64,000 nt of DNA from Paraherbaspirillum soli (lineage in GTDB: Bacteria; Pseudomonadota; Gammaproteobacteria; Burkholderiales; Burkholderiaceae_D), in assembly GCF_042654985.1 (NCBI RefSeq), contig NZ_JBHSMT010000009.1, forward strand, positions 62,001-126,000. Reading direction: 5' to 3'. Within the stretch, counting starts at the first letter, position 1, and each line of letters opens with the position of its first letter. Below, piece by piece: positions 1 through 8,902 of the stretch. The notes under the pieces were generated by a model. The model was not told the DNA's origin. It searched no databases and worked only from the letters and a program-made list of their open reading frames with translations. A program made the position numbers and the translations under genes.

Positions 1-1192
1 ATACCAAAACAGCAGGCACATCTTTGTGACGCGGTGCGCGCTTGTGAAAGCCGGAAGTGATTTCCAGCGCTGTTTGAAATTCGCGTACCGAGGCGGCGGC
101 TTGCGCCATTTGCAGAACGTGGTCGGGATTGTCTATGGTGAATTCGGGGTTGAGCTGGCGCGCTTGTTTCCAAGTGTCGCCAATGTGGCCCGCTTTGCCC
201 GACCGCGCGATAGCCAGTAGATGGCGTTGCGCATGCTCCAGTTGCTTGGCCTTGTCGCCTTTCAGCATCAGCAGCTTGGCGTAATGGCCGGACAATTGCG
301 CGTTGTATTGGTCATAGCGCAGATCTTCCCAGATGAATTCCAGCGCCAGGTCGAGATTGCCGTCGCGGATCATCGCGGCTACCTGTTGCGCCAGAATTTC
401 CTCATCCGTCAGCGGCCGGTTCTTACGGCTGGCGGCCAGTGCGTTGATTTCAAAATTGCGATCCGGGGCGTAGCCGATCTGCTTGTGATACTGGTACATC
501 GCATAGCCCATCATGTTGAACCAGATCAGGTTGAAATAGGCGTAGGCAAAAATACCGACGCCGATCAGCAGCGCTATCGGCAATTTCTTGATCAGCAAAA
601 TGACGACTATCAGCGCACCCTGGCTCAGGATGAATCCGAACACCCATAACGCCAGATAGGGCCAGCCGACCGCGCGGATGATCTTGAATGCTTTGAGCGG
701 GTTGGCTGCTTCGGTAAAGCTGTGGCTACTGCCCAACACCATGATGCTGGCCGGCAGCATCAAATAGACCAGGACGTTGCCTATCAAGACCAGGTTTGGG
801 TGAATTGTTTTCAGGATGTAGAGGAAAATACCCTGCACCATGAATAGCGCCAGCAGTTTGTACGGCGTCAGTTTATGCGCCTCATCGGACTCATCAAAAT
901 CGGTGCAGCGCAAATTGCCGAGCGAAGTCTGCTCCAGCGCCCGAAAGCACAGGCGCACCAGATCGACCGCCAGCCCCAGGCTGATAATGACTGCCAGCTT
1001 GAAAATAAATGGCGAGAACCCGCCTTCATCGTCGCCGCCTCTTCCCAACGCCCACAGCCCGATCCCGATCAGCGCATAGACTGCCGGGTGCCAGATCATT
1101 TGGGGCTGCATCGGATACAGGAAAAATGCTGGAAGACGTTGCCAGAACGGGGTGATATTGCTGAATTGTTTGGCAGCGATGTTGTCTGACAT
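1..1192 (-). CDS. Multi-pass membrane protein, unknown function (partial, 3' end cut)
   Basis: The reading frame runs from ATG at 1192 leftwards for 397 codons with no stop, so the C-terminus lies outside the window. Roughly six hydrophobic segments lie between residues 30 and 240, interrupted by a short acidic glycine loop (GRGGDDEGG). A soluble C-terminal region follows, rich in helical Leu/Ala stretches and TPR-like in look (LALEFIWEDL, AKLLMLKGDKAKQLEHAQ). I do not recognise the family. It faces away from the TusA-like gene, with about 270 bp between them. Long open frames on the plus strand here are antisense shadows. The coding call is firm because membrane hydrophobicity appears only in this frame. 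Confidence 0.8.
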   Translation of the reverse strand, partial: MSDNIAAKQFSNITPFWQRLPAFFLYPMQPQMIWHPAVYALIGIGLWALGRGGDDEGGFSPFIFKLAVIISLGLAVDLVRLCFRALEQTSLGNLRCTDFDESDEAHKLTPYKLLALFMVQGIFLYILKTIHPNLVLIGNVLVYLMLPASIMVLGSSHSFTEAANPLKAFKIIRAVGWPYLALWVFGFILSQGALIVVILLIKKLPIALLIGVGIFAYAYFNLIWFNMMGYAMYQYHKQIGYAPDRNFEINALAASRKNRPLTDEEILAQQVAAMIRDGNLDLALEFIWEDLRYDQYNAQLSGHYAKLLMLKGDKAKQLEHAQRHLLAIARSGKAGHIGDTWKQARQLNPEFTIDNPDHVLQMAQAAASVREFQTALEITSGFHKRAPRHKDVPAVLV

Positions 1193-1461
1193 AGGTGTTT
1201 TCCTTAAATGACTTGGCGAGAACAGCGGTTCAGCAAGAAGTCATTTCGGTTGATAAATCGCTATTGAATAATTGCTGCTGGATAGCCGGATGTTATCATA
1301 TTGATGTTAAAAAATATTGCCTTTAAGACATATTGCAGTGAATCGCAACACTGTTGTGAAAATGATGGATGTTTTGTTGCGACGCATCAAAGCGGCAGAT
1401 GTTTGGAGTAGAATCGCAAAATTACAGCAAGTGCTGGAAATTCCTATATGACGAAGCGGTT

Positions 1462-1689
1462 ATGAACTTTAATAAAGAACTTGACGCTCGCGGCCTGCAT
1501 TGCCCGCTGCCGATCTTGAAAACCAAGAAGGCGCTGGCGGACATGCTGAGCGGCGAAGTACTGCGTGTGATGGCGACCGACTCTGGCTCGGTACGCGATT
1601 TTCAGGCGTTCGCCAAGCAAACAGGCAATGATCTGCTGGAACAGAGTGAAGAAAACAAGGAATATGTTTTCTTCATGAGACGTAAGTAG
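1462..1689 (+). CDS. TusA/SirA-family sulfur carrier protein
   Basis: This 75-residue protein matches the TusA fold in length and pattern. The N-terminal LDARGLHCPLPILKTKKAL contains the CPxP motif with Cys at about residue 14. TusA-family proteins carry persulfide sulfur on that Cys for tRNA thiolation or other sulfur transfer. I chose ATG 1462 because it begins just before the conserved LDARGLxCP stretch; the frame stays open upstream to 1369 but adds no family-like sequence. It stands alone, so its partner and exact role (true TusA or a paralogue) are not shown. Confidence 0.85.
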   Translation: MNFNKELDARGLHCPLPILKTKKALADMLSGEVLRVMATDSGSVRDFQAFAKQTGNDLLEQSEENKEYVFFMRRK

Positions 1690-2007
1690 TCACTGTCCCG
1701 TGCCCGTGCAACAAGCGGGTCATTTAGCTGGTAATGCAACAAGTTACAGCTGGCTTCCTGCTGGCTGCGATCTTCCTCTTTATGCCGCCTGATCGCAGGT
1801 CGGCAAATCATTTTTCCCAAGCGTGAAATAGTGCTGAATCGTGTTGTGTTTACGATGACGCACAGCAATTAGTCGGCTTGCTCTACTATTTAATAGTACG
1901 GTCGTGCTAAATTTCAGCATTGGATCGAATTCTCTCTTATAATTCCCAATTCAAGTTGACGTTAACGTCAATTCAGATTTTTCTTATTTTCATAAAAAGG
2001 CATAACG
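1690..2007. promoter_or_regulatory. etfB upstream region with -10 box and two dyads
   Basis: This 318-bp gap has no convincing gene. A perfect TATAAT lies at 1938-1943. A perfect 16-bp palindrome, TTGACGTTAACGTCAA, lies at 1956-1971, just downstream of the predicted start of transcription, where a repressor could block. A weaker dyad (AGTACGGTCGTGCT) lies at 1895-1908. The perfect dyad resembles operators reported for fatty-acid or branched-chain acyl-CoA regulators of proteobacteria, such as LiuR. That match is from memory. Confidence 0.5.
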
Positions 2008-2760
2008 ATGAAAGTATTAGTACCAGTGAAGCGTGTAGTCGACTACAACGTCAAAGTGCGCGTCAAATCGGACGGCACGGGCGTCGATATTGCCAACGTC
2101 AAGATGTCGATGAATCCGTTTGACGAAATCGCAGTGGAAGAGGCCACGCGCCTGAAAGAAGGCGGCAAAGTGACCGAAGTGATCGCGATTTCATGCGGCG
2201 TCGCTCAATGCCAGGAAACGCTGCGCACAGCGATGGCGATTGGCGCCGACCGCGGCATCCTGGTCGATACCGCCGACACCGAACTGCAACCGCTGGCTGT
2301 GGCTAAATTGCTGCAAGCGGTGGCTGACAAAGAGCAGCCGCAACTGATCATCCTCGGCAAGCAGGCAATCGACGATGACTGCAATCAAACCGGTCAGATG
2401 CTGGCCGCGTTGCTGGGCTGGCCGCAAGCGACATTCGCCTCCAAAGTGGTGCTGGAAGACGGCAAGGTAACGGTTACCCGTGAAGTTGACGGCGGCCTCG
2501 AAACCATCGCGTTGACGCTGCCGGCCATCATCACTACCGACCTGCGCCTGAATGAGCCGCGTTATGTGACGCTGCCTAACATCATGAAAGCCAAGAAGAA
2601 AACGCTGGACGTGTTCAAGCCGGCAGACCTCGGCGTCGATGTCGCACCGCGCCTGAAGACACTGAAAGTGGTCGAGCCGGCCAAGCGCAGCGCCGGCATC
2701 AAGGTGCCTGACGTCGCAACGCTGGTCGCCAAGCTGAAGAACGAAGCCAAAGTCCTTTAA
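2008..2760 (+). CDS. etfB: Electron transfer flavoprotein beta subunit
   Basis: The protein has 250 residues, the usual EtfB length. It forms a heterodimer with EtfA that accepts electrons from acyl-CoA dehydrogenases and passes them to ETF-ubiquinone oxidoreductase. The N-terminus MKVLVPVKRVVDYNVK and the EtfB signature region (TLPAIITTDLRLNEPRY then TLPNIMKAKKK) are clear. The ATG follows an A/G-rich ribosome site (AAAAAGG). It lies 99 bp before etfA in the same direction, and an acyl-CoA dehydrogenase follows, so the three probably serve beta-oxidation together. Confidence 0.97.
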   Translation: MKVLVPVKRVVDYNVKVRVKSDGTGVDIANVKMSMNPFDEIAVEEATRLKEGGKVTEVIAISCGVAQCQETLRTAMAIGADRGILVDTADTELQPLAVAKLLQAVADKEQPQLIILGKQAIDDDCNQTGQMLAALLGWPQATFASKVVLEDGKVTVTREVDGGLETIALTLPAIITTDLRLNEPRYVTLPNIMKAKKKTLDVFKPADLGVDVAPRLKTLKVVEPAKRSAGIKVPDVATLVAKLKNEAKVL

Positions 2761-2859
2761 GCGCTGCAGATTAAATCCGCATTCAATTATTCAAGAATCC
2801 AGCGTTTCGCCGCATTTCGATGATTGCACGCGAGCGCACACAATTTCTCAGGAGCCACC

Positions 2860-3789
2860 ATGACAGCCCTTGTCATTGCTGAACACGATAACGCCTCCCT
2901 AAAAGGCAGCACTCTTAATACCGTCACCGCCGCCAGCCAATGCGGCGGCGAAGTTCATGTACTGGTTGCCGGCAACAACTGCGGCGCTGCTGCACAAGCT
3001 GCGGCGCAAATCGCAGGCGTGACCAAAGTCCTGGTTGCCGACGCTGCCTATTTTGCCGATGGCCTGGCAGAGAATGTCGCTGCCCAGGTGCTGGCATTGG
3101 CGGCCAATTACAGCCACATCCTGGCGCCGGCAACCGCCTACGGCAAAAACATCCTGCCGCGCGTCGCGGCCAAGCTGGACGTCGGCCAGATTTCCGAAAT
3201 CACCAAGGTCGATAGCCCCGATACTTTCGAGCGTCCTATTTACGCGGGCAACGCCATCGCTACCGTGCAATCGGCAGATGCGATCAAGGTCATCACCGTA
3301 CGTACTACCGGGTTCGACGCGGCTGCCAACGGCGGCTCGGCTGCGGTGGAAAATATTGCTGCGGCAGCTGACTTCGGCAAATCGGCTTTTGTCTCGCGCG
3401 AGCTGGCCAAATCCGATCGTCCGGAATTGACCGCTGCCAAGATCATCGTTTCTGGTGGTCGCGGCTTGGGCTCGGCAGAAAACTTCAAGATCCTGGAGCC
3501 GCTGGCCGACAAGCTCGGCGCAGCGATGGGTGCGTCGCGTGCCGCGGTTGACGCCGGCTATGTGCCGAACGATTGGCAAGTCGGACAAACCGGCAAGATC
3601 GTTGCGCCGCAACTGTATTTCGCGGTCGGTATCTCTGGCGCGATCCAACATCTGGCCGGCATGAAAGACTCCAAAGTCATCGTCGCCATCAATAAAGATG
3701 AAGAAGCACCGATTTTCTCGGTAGCCGATTACGGCATCGTTGGCGACTTGTTCGAGATCGTGCCCCAGCTGGTTGCTGCGCTGGGTTAA
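2860..3789 (+). CDS. etfA: Electron transfer flavoprotein alpha subunit
   Basis: The 309-residue protein starts at ATG 2860 behind CAGGAG; an upstream in-frame extension to 2824 lacks family similarity. The C-terminal half carries the EtfA FAD-binding features: IIVSGGRGLGS, then DAGYVPNDWQVGQTGK, then YFAVGISGAIQHLAGM and INKDEEAPIFSVADYGIVGDL. It binds FAD at the dimer interface with EtfB. The gene sits between etfB and the acyl-CoA dehydrogenase on one strand. A 304-codon antisense frame here is a composition artefact. Confidence 0.97.
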   Translation: MTALVIAEHDNASLKGSTLNTVTAASQCGGEVHVLVAGNNCGAAAQAAAQIAGVTKVLVADAAYFADGLAENVAAQVLALAANYSHILAPATAYGKNILPRVAAKLDVGQISEITKVDSPDTFERPIYAGNAIATVQSADAIKVITVRTTGFDAAANGGSAAVENIAAAADFGKSAFVSRELAKSDRPELTAAKIIVSGGRGLGSAENFKILEPLADKLGAAMGASRAAVDAGYVPNDWQVGQTGKIVAPQLYFAVGISGAIQHLAGMKDSKVIVAINKDEEAPIFSVADYGIVGDLFEIVPQLVAALG

Positions 3790-3875
3790 ATCTCGCAGAA
3801 AATTTAGACACATTTGCGAAAGCGCAAGGGTGGTATTGCCGATGCAGTGCCACCCAATTTTTTTGGGAGTAGTCC

Positions 3876-5666
3876 ATGAGTTATGTCGCCCCGCTGAAAG
3901 ATATGTTGTTCGTGCTGAACGAACTGGCCGGTCTGGAGCAGGTCAGCACGCTGCCCGGTTGCGAAGATGCAACCCCGGAAACAGTGGAAGCTGTGTTGCA
4001 CGAAAACGCCAAGTTCTGTAGTGAAGTTGTGGCGCCGCTGAATCGTAGCGGCGATCTGGAGCCGAGTTATTGGCACGACGGCCAGGTCACCACCAGCAAA
4101 GGTTTTAAAGAAGCCTTCAAGGCATTCGCGGAAGCCGGCTGGCAAGGCGTCCAGCACCCGGTCGATTTTGGCGGCCAAGGCTTGCCGAAACTGGTGGCGA
4201 CGCCATGCATCGAGATGCTGAATGCGGCCAATCTGTCATTTGCCTTGTGCCCATTGTTGAGTGATGGCGCGATCGAAGCGCTGCTGACGGCCGGTAGCGA
4301 TGAGCAAAAGCAGATTTATCTGGAAAAGCTGGTCTCCGGCAAGTGGACCGGCACCATGAACCTGACCGAGCCTCAGGCGGGTTCCGATCTGGCGCTGGTC
4401 CGGACCCGCGCAGTGCCGCAGGGAGATGGCACTTACAAGATTTCGGGCACCAAGATTTTCATCACCTACGGCGAGCACGACATGGCCGACAACATCGTCC
4501 ATCTGGTGTTGGCGCGGACCCCGGACGCCCCTGAAGGCGTCAAAGGGATTTCGCTGTTCATCGTCCCCAAGTTCCTGGTCAATGCCGACGGTTCATTGGG
4601 CGCCCGTAACGACGTCCATTGCGTCTCGCTGGAGCACAAGCTTGGCATCAAGGCCAGCCCGACTGCCGTGTTGCAGTTCGGCGACCACGGCGGCGCGATC
4701 GGTACCCTGGTGGGGCAGGAGAATCGCGGTCTCGAATACATGTTCATCATGATGAACGCGGCGCGTTTTGCGGTCGGCCTGCAAGGCATCAGCGTTGCTG
4801 AGCGCGCTTACCAGAAAGCGGTTGCCTACGCCAAGGACCGCGTGCAATCGCGCGATCTGGCCGGTTCGGCTGGCGCCGTGACGATCATTCACCAGCCGGA
4901 TGTGCGGCGCATGCTGATGTCGATGCGCTCCCAGATCGAAGCCGCACGCGCCATGGCCTATGTCACCGCCGCCGCCCACGATGCTGCACACCATCATGCC
5001 GATGAAGCGACGCGCAAGGCGAATCAGGCGTTTTACGAATACATGGTGCCTGTCGTCAAGGGCTGGTCGACCGAGATGTCGATCGATGTGGCGTCCACCG
5101 GCGTACAAATTCACGGCGGCATGGGCTTTATTGAAGAAACCGGCGCTGCTCAGTTCTATCGGGATGCGCGGATTCTGACGATTTACGAAGGCACGACCGC
5201 GATTCAGGCGAATGACTTGATCGGTCGCAAAACGGCGCGCGATGGCGGTGCGGTTGCCAACGGCATCATTGCCCAGGTGCGTGCTACGCAAGCTGAACTG
5301 GCGGCCAGCGGCTCGGCTGACCTGGTCGCAATCGGCAAGCAATTAGCTATCGGCAGTGCCGCGCTTGAGCAGGTGGTGGCCTATGTCGTGGCCAATCTGA
5401 AGAGCGACATCAAAGGCGTGTTTGCCGGCAGCGTGCCGTATCTGAAGTTGGCAGGGGTGGTGCTGGGCGGCTGGCAGCTTGGGCGGGCTGCATTGATTGC
5501 TGCGCAAAAGCTGCAAGCGGGTACTGGTGATGCCGGTTTTTATCAAGCCAAGATCGGCACGGCTCGCTTTTTTGCCGATCACGTGCTGTCGCAAGCGGAT
5601 GCCTATCGCGTATCGATTATCGAGGGTAGCAGCGGTGTGATGGCATTGGCGGAAGAGCAGTTTTAA
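3876..5666 (+). CDS. Acyl-CoA dehydrogenase, long form (C-terminal-extended)
   Basis: This 596-residue flavoenzyme belongs to the long acyl-CoA dehydrogenases with an extra C-terminal helical domain, the group that includes DmdC-type and many beta-oxidation enzymes. Visible features are the FAD/substrate loop MNLTEPQAGSDLALVRT, the segment GISLFIVPKF, QIHGGMGFIEETGAAQFYRD, and IYEGTTAIQ, whose Glu is the usual catalytic base. The ATG at 3876 follows GGGAG. It lies 86 bp after etfA, its electron acceptor. The substrate chain length cannot be read from sequence alone. Confidence 0.92.
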   Translation: MSYVAPLKDMLFVLNELAGLEQVSTLPGCEDATPETVEAVLHENAKFCSEVVAPLNRSGDLEPSYWHDGQVTTSKGFKEAFKAFAEAGWQGVQHPVDFGGQGLPKLVATPCIEMLNAANLSFALCPLLSDGAIEALLTAGSDEQKQIYLEKLVSGKWTGTMNLTEPQAGSDLALVRTRAVPQGDGTYKISGTKIFITYGEHDMADNIVHLVLARTPDAPEGVKGISLFIVPKFLVNADGSLGARNDVHCVSLEHKLGIKASPTAVLQFGDHGGAIGTLVGQENRGLEYMFIMMNAARFAVGLQGISVAERAYQKAVAYAKDRVQSRDLAGSAGAVTIIHQPDVRRMLMSMRSQIEAARAMAYVTAAAHDAAHHHADEATRKANQAFYEYMVPVVKGWSTEMSIDVASTGVQIHGGMGFIEETGAAQFYRDARILTIYEGTTAIQANDLIGRKTARDGGAVANGIIAQVRATQAELAASGSADLVAIGKQLAIGSAALEQVVAYVVANLKSDIKGVFAGSVPYLKLAGVVLGGWQLGRAALIAAQKLQAGTGDAGFYQAKIGTARFFADHVLSQADAYRVSIIEGSSGVMALAEEQF

Positions 5667-5692
5667 ATTCGGCCAATTGGTGCGCCTGCGGG

Positions 5693-6112
5693 TCAACCGT
5701 AGGCGCCGCCGGTGAATAGCAAGTCGAAGGTGCGTGCGATTGCGCCGATCAGGCCAATCGCGCCGACTCCCAGCGTCAAGACCACCAGTAGCACGATAAA
5801 CCAGCTCGAATCGGATTTTTTTCCCGAGTTTGCGTTATATTGCGGATCCCACTTTTCGTCAGGGGTCAGCCCGATTACCAGCGATTCAAGGCAGGCAATC
5901 AATCCTGAGATAACCAGCGGTGCAAACAAGAACGCTATTTGTTGATCTTGGCGCCATAGAAAGTAAGCTAGCAAAGAAAGCGGCAGTGTCGCAAAATGCA
6001 GCCAGGCCCAATAATCTTTCATTCCTCGTAGATAAAACCGATGCAAGCCGAGGCTGCCGAATACGGTGGCTAAGAAAGTGGCGAGGGTTTTGTTTTTATG
6101 TGCTGGCGTCAT
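5693..6112 (-). CDS. TM2-domain small membrane protein
   Basis: The likely start at 6112 gives 139 residues (MTPAHKNKTLATFLATVFG). The sequence GSLGLHRFYLRGMKDYW is the TM2-domain signature (GxxGxHRFYL), flanked by hydrophobic helices. Two more membrane segments are separated by a loop with TPDEKWDPQYNA. An upstream start at 6154 is possible but adds a polar, proline-rich stretch. It converges with the acyl-CoA dehydrogenase. The biochemical role of bacterial TM2 proteins of this type is unknown. Confidence 0.8.
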   Translation of the reverse strand: MTPAHKNKTLATFLATVFGSLGLHRFYLRGMKDYWAWLHFATLPLSLLAYFLWRQDQQIAFLFAPLVISGLIACLESLVIGLTPDEKWDPQYNANSGKKSDSSWFIVLLVVLTLGVGAIGLIGAIARTFDLLFTGGAYG

Positions 6113-6397
6113 TGGCGGATGGATGGGCAGAATTGTCGGAAGTTTGCTGTGCAAGCCAGTAATTTCTTGCGTGAAATAAGTAAATTACTAATATACTGCG
6201 GTCGGTATATCGCTTGGTATAAATTCAGGGCCGGACTGGCCGGGCGCTAAAGGCGCCTGGTGGCGGGCGTAGTGTACAGTCTGATCTGAAATGATGTCAC
6301 TGATGGCGCGCTTGATTGCAGGCGCACAAAGTGATTTAGGTAGCCTTGCAAATAGAAGCTTGACGTGGTTGCACCACACCTTTGACTGCTTTTCGGG

Positions 6398-6427
6398 TTG
6401 CGGGCGTGGTGTGATTTGCGTTATAAT
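6398..6427 (+). promoter_or_regulatory. Promoter of the rpsP operon
   Basis: TTGCGG (6398-6403) is followed after 18 bp by a perfect TATAAT (6422-6427), about 40 bp before the rpsP start. This is the best sigma-70-type promoter upstream of the ribosomal operon. Confidence 0.6.
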
Positions 6428-6467
6428 TTGCGGCTTTTTCCGTCTTCGAACACTTTTTGGAAACATT

Positions 6468-6719
6468 ATGGTCGTTATTCGTTTATCCCGTGGTGGCGCA
6501 AAGAAGCGTCCTTTTTACAACATCGTAGCTACTGATTCGCGCAATCGTCGTGACGGTCGCTTCATCGAGCGCATCGGTTTTTACAACCCGGTAGCGTCCG
6601 GTGCTGAAGAGACTTTCCGTATTGCTCAGGATCGCCTGACGCATTGGCAAGGTGTTGGCGCGCAATTGTCGCCAACCGTTGCACGTCTGGTTGCTGAAGC
6701 CGCCAAGAAAGCTGCTTAA
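6468..6719 (+). CDS. rpsP: 30S ribosomal protein S16
   Basis: The 83-residue protein begins MVVIRLSRGGAKKRPFYNIV and continues RNRRDGRFIERIGFYNP, the S16 core that binds 16S rRNA in the 30S body. Length and sequence are typical. The ATG at 6468 follows a TATAAT-bearing promoter. It is the first gene of the classical order rpsP-rimM-trmD-rplS. Confidence 0.98.
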   Translation: MVVIRLSRGGAKKRPFYNIVATDSRNRRDGRFIERIGFYNPVASGAEETFRIAQDRLTHWQGVGAQLSPTVARLVAEAAKKAA

Positions 6720-6765
6720 GCGTTTGACTCAGCTCGAAATCAAGTCTGCATCCACGTTGTCGACA

Positions 6766-7320
6766 GTGCCGCAAACAGGAGTCGTGATTCCAACAGACCT
6801 GGTCGTGGTCGGTTATATCACGGGTGCTTACGGCATTAATGGTTGGGTGCGGATCAAGCCGTATTCAGCCGATGCCGATGCGCTGTTGCACGCCAAAACA
6901 TGGTGGTTAGGTCGGCAGAACACGCCGGAATTGCGCGATGTTGAAATGATGCAGGCGAAAAACCACAGTGGCGACATTGTGGCTCGCCTGATGGGTGTTG
7001 CAGGGCGTGATGCTGCCGAAGCGCTGAAAGGCACGGTGGTGCATGTCCGGCGTAGCCATTTCCCGGTTTTGTCTGATGATGAATTCTACTGGGTCGATTT
7101 GATCGGTCTGGCAGTTGAAAATCTGCAAGGCGAGCAACTGGGCTTGGTGTCTGACCTGATGGACAATGGCGCGCATCCGATTCTCCGAATCGCGGTGCCG
7201 GCAGTTGCCGATCAGGGCAAGGCGACAGCGGAACTGTTGATCCCGTTTGTGGAGCAATTCGTCAAGACGGTGGATCGGACAGCAAAGAAAATTACGGTCG
7301 ACTGGGGATTGGATTATTAA
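6766..7320 (+). CDS. rimM: Ribosome maturation factor RimM
   Basis: RimM helps assemble the 3' domain of the 30S subunit and binds S19. The N-terminal barrel is seen as VVGYITGAYGINGWVRIKPYS and the PRC-barrel half as YWVDLIGLAVENLQGEQLG ... DNGAHPILRI. No ATG lies near the conserved start. GTG 6766, GTG 6784 and TTG 6757 are all possible, and I list GTG 6766 (184 residues) with low certainty. An AGGAG lies only 2 bases before GTG 6784, too close to be optimal. The gene follows rpsP directly. Confidence 0.93.
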   Translation: MPQTGVVIPTDLVVVGYITGAYGINGWVRIKPYSADADALLHAKTWWLGRQNTPELRDVEMMQAKNHSGDIVARLMGVAGRDAAEALKGTVVHVRRSHFPVLSDDEFYWVDLIGLAVENLQGEQLGLVSDLMDNGAHPILRIAVPAVADQGKATAELLIPFVEQFVKTVDRTAKKITVDWGLDY

Positions 7321-7394
7321 TCCGAAGTTGAACCGATTGAAGCGGCAAACAAGATCGCGCTTGCGATCTGAAGTGAAACAAAGAGGTGCGCGGG

Positions 7395-8147
7395 ATGCAA
7401 TTTGATGTCGTCACACTGTTTCCCGAGATGTTTGCCGCGCTGACGCAGTATGGCGTTACACGCCGTGCGTTTGAGCAAAAAAGATGCGAATTGGCGTTGT
7501 GGAATCCGCGTGACTTCACTACCGACAATCATCGTACTGTGGATGATCGGCCATATGGCGGTGGCCCCGGCATGGTGATGTTGGCGAAGCCGCTGGAAGC
7601 AGCGATAGTCGCAGCCAAACAGCGTCAACAGCAACAGAATCTGCCTGCGCCAAGAGTTGTATACCTGTCGCCGCAAGGCCAGCCGCTGACGCATAGCCGG
7701 GTAATGCAGTTGAGCGCAGAATCGGGGCTGGTATTGTTGTGTGGACGTTACGAAGCTATCGATCAACGTTTGCTGGATCGTTGCGTGGATGAAGAAATCA
7801 GCCTTGGCGATTTCGTTTTATCGGGCGGCGAACTACCGGCGATGGCGTTGATGGATGCGCTGATCAGGCATCTTCCAGGCGTGTTGAATGATGCTGCGTC
7901 GGCGGTCGAAGACAGTTTTGTGAACGGTTTGCTGGATTGTCCACATTACACCCGTCCGGAAGAATATGAAGGCGTGGCAGTGCCGCCGGTTTTAATGGGC
8001 GGTCACCATGCCGAGATCGAGAAATGGCGACGCCAGCAGGCGCTGCAGGCGACTGCGAAAAAACGTCCGGATCTGATCGAAAAGGTGCGCGAAGCAGGTT
8101 TGCTAAGCGCCGCCGATGAAAAAGTTTTACGGAACATCCCGGTTTAG
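7395..8147 (+). CDS. trmD: tRNA (guanine37-N1)-methyltransferase
   Basis: TrmD methylates G37 of tRNAs that read CNN codons and prevents +1 frameshifting. The 250-residue protein starts MQFDVVTLFPEMF. It shows the SPOUT trefoil-knot signatures DDRPYGGGPGMVM, LLCGRYEAIDQR and ISLGDFVLSGGELPA. ATG 7395 lies behind GAGG. It is the third gene of the ribosomal operon, but rplS now lies 299 bp downstream because a repeat element fills the gap. Confidence 0.97.
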   Translation: MQFDVVTLFPEMFAALTQYGVTRRAFEQKRCELALWNPRDFTTDNHRTVDDRPYGGGPGMVMLAKPLEAAIVAAKQRQQQQNLPAPRVVYLSPQGQPLTHSRVMQLSAESGLVLLCGRYEAIDQRLLDRCVDEEISLGDFVLSGGELPAMALMDALIRHLPGVLNDAASAVEDSFVNGLLDCPHYTRPEEYEGVAVPPVLMGGHHAEIEKWRRQQALQATAKKRPDLIEKVREAGLLSAADEKVLRNIPV

Positions 8148-8177
8148 CGCGAAAGTGCCGAGCCGGTTTTATCTGTA

Positions 8178-8319
8178 GGGCACCTCTAAAAACCGTAGCG
8201 AGCGGCCCAAGGTCGGAGCGGCGAAGTTGCAACACCTGCAGTCGTACGGAGCGGGTGAGCATCGCAGCCCAGAGATTGGCGAGCTTGCAAAACCCTGCAG
8301 TAGGTTTTTAGAGGTGCCC
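8178..8319. repeat. MITE-like element, copy 1 (17-bp perfect terminal inverted repeats)
   Basis: The element begins GGGCACCTCTAAAAACC and ends with its exact reverse complement. The 142-bp interior has no open frame of interest. TGTA flanks both ends and may be a target duplication. It shares its ends and much of its interior (CGTAGCGAGCGG, AAGGTCGG, GTGAGCATCGCAGCCC) with copies at 14633 and 45150. It lies between trmD and rplS and nearly fills the gap. Confidence 0.8.
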
Positions 8320-8446
8320 TGTAGTAAGTTGTAGTAAGTAGTATCAAGGGGTGGCCAGCCGGTCGCCCATGTTTAACCCCATCCTCTACTGAGCAAGCGG
8401 TGCAGTGCATCAACAAGCGTCAGCAAGATGGCATTCGGAGCTAAAA

Positions 8447-8839
8447 ATGGACTTGATCCAACAACTCGAGCAAGAAGAAATTGCCCGTCTCGGCAAAAAT
8501 ATCCCTGAATTTGCGCCAGGCGATACCGTTATCGTCAACGTCAACGTGGTTGAAGGTACGCGCAAGCGCGCCCAGGCTTACGAAGGCGTCGTCATTTCGC
8601 GTCGCAACCGCGGTTTGAACTCCAACTTCATCGTCCGTAAGATTTCTTCCGGCGAAGGTGTTGAGCGTACATTCCAGTTGTACTCGCCACTGATCGCTTC
8701 GATCGAAGTCAAGCGTCGCGGTGATGTACGTCGCGCCAAACTGTACTACCTGCGTGATCGTTCCGGTAAATCGGCACGTATCAAGGAAAAACTGCCGCAA
8801 CGTCGTAACACAGCAAAAGCTGCTCCAGCAGCAGAATAA
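8447..8839 (+). CDS. rplS: 50S ribosomal protein L19
   Basis: The 130-residue protein (MDLIQQLEQEEIARLGKNIP, then GDTVIVNVNVVEGTRKRAQAY) is a standard L19 at the 30S-50S interface. The start at 8447 follows CGGAG. It is the last gene of the rpsP operon, separated from trmD by a MITE-like element. A terminator follows 34 bp after the stop. Confidence 0.98.
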   Translation: MDLIQQLEQEEIARLGKNIPEFAPGDTVIVNVNVVEGTRKRAQAYEGVVISRRNRGLNSNFIVRKISSGEGVERTFQLYSPLIASIEVKRRGDVRRAKLYYLRDRSGKSARIKEKLPQRRNTAKAAPAAE

Positions 8840-8873
8840 GCTGATACGAGTCAGGCATAGGTATTGCATAGAG

Positions 8874-8902
8874 AAGGGGGCGCCATCAGGTGTCCCCTTT
8901 TT
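8874..8902 (+). terminator. Rho-independent terminator after rplS
   Basis: The stem pairs AAGGGG...GCC with GG...CCCCTT around a small loop and is followed by TTTTT. It sits just after rplS and ends the ribosomal operon. Confidence 0.8.

Noticed and set aside
221..649. 142-codon plus-strand frame near the left edge
   Set aside because: The minus-strand membrane protein reads through the same bases with clear helices and no stop.
2899..3813. 304-codon minus-strand frame opposite etfA
   Set aside because: Antisense shadow of etfA with no motif of its own.
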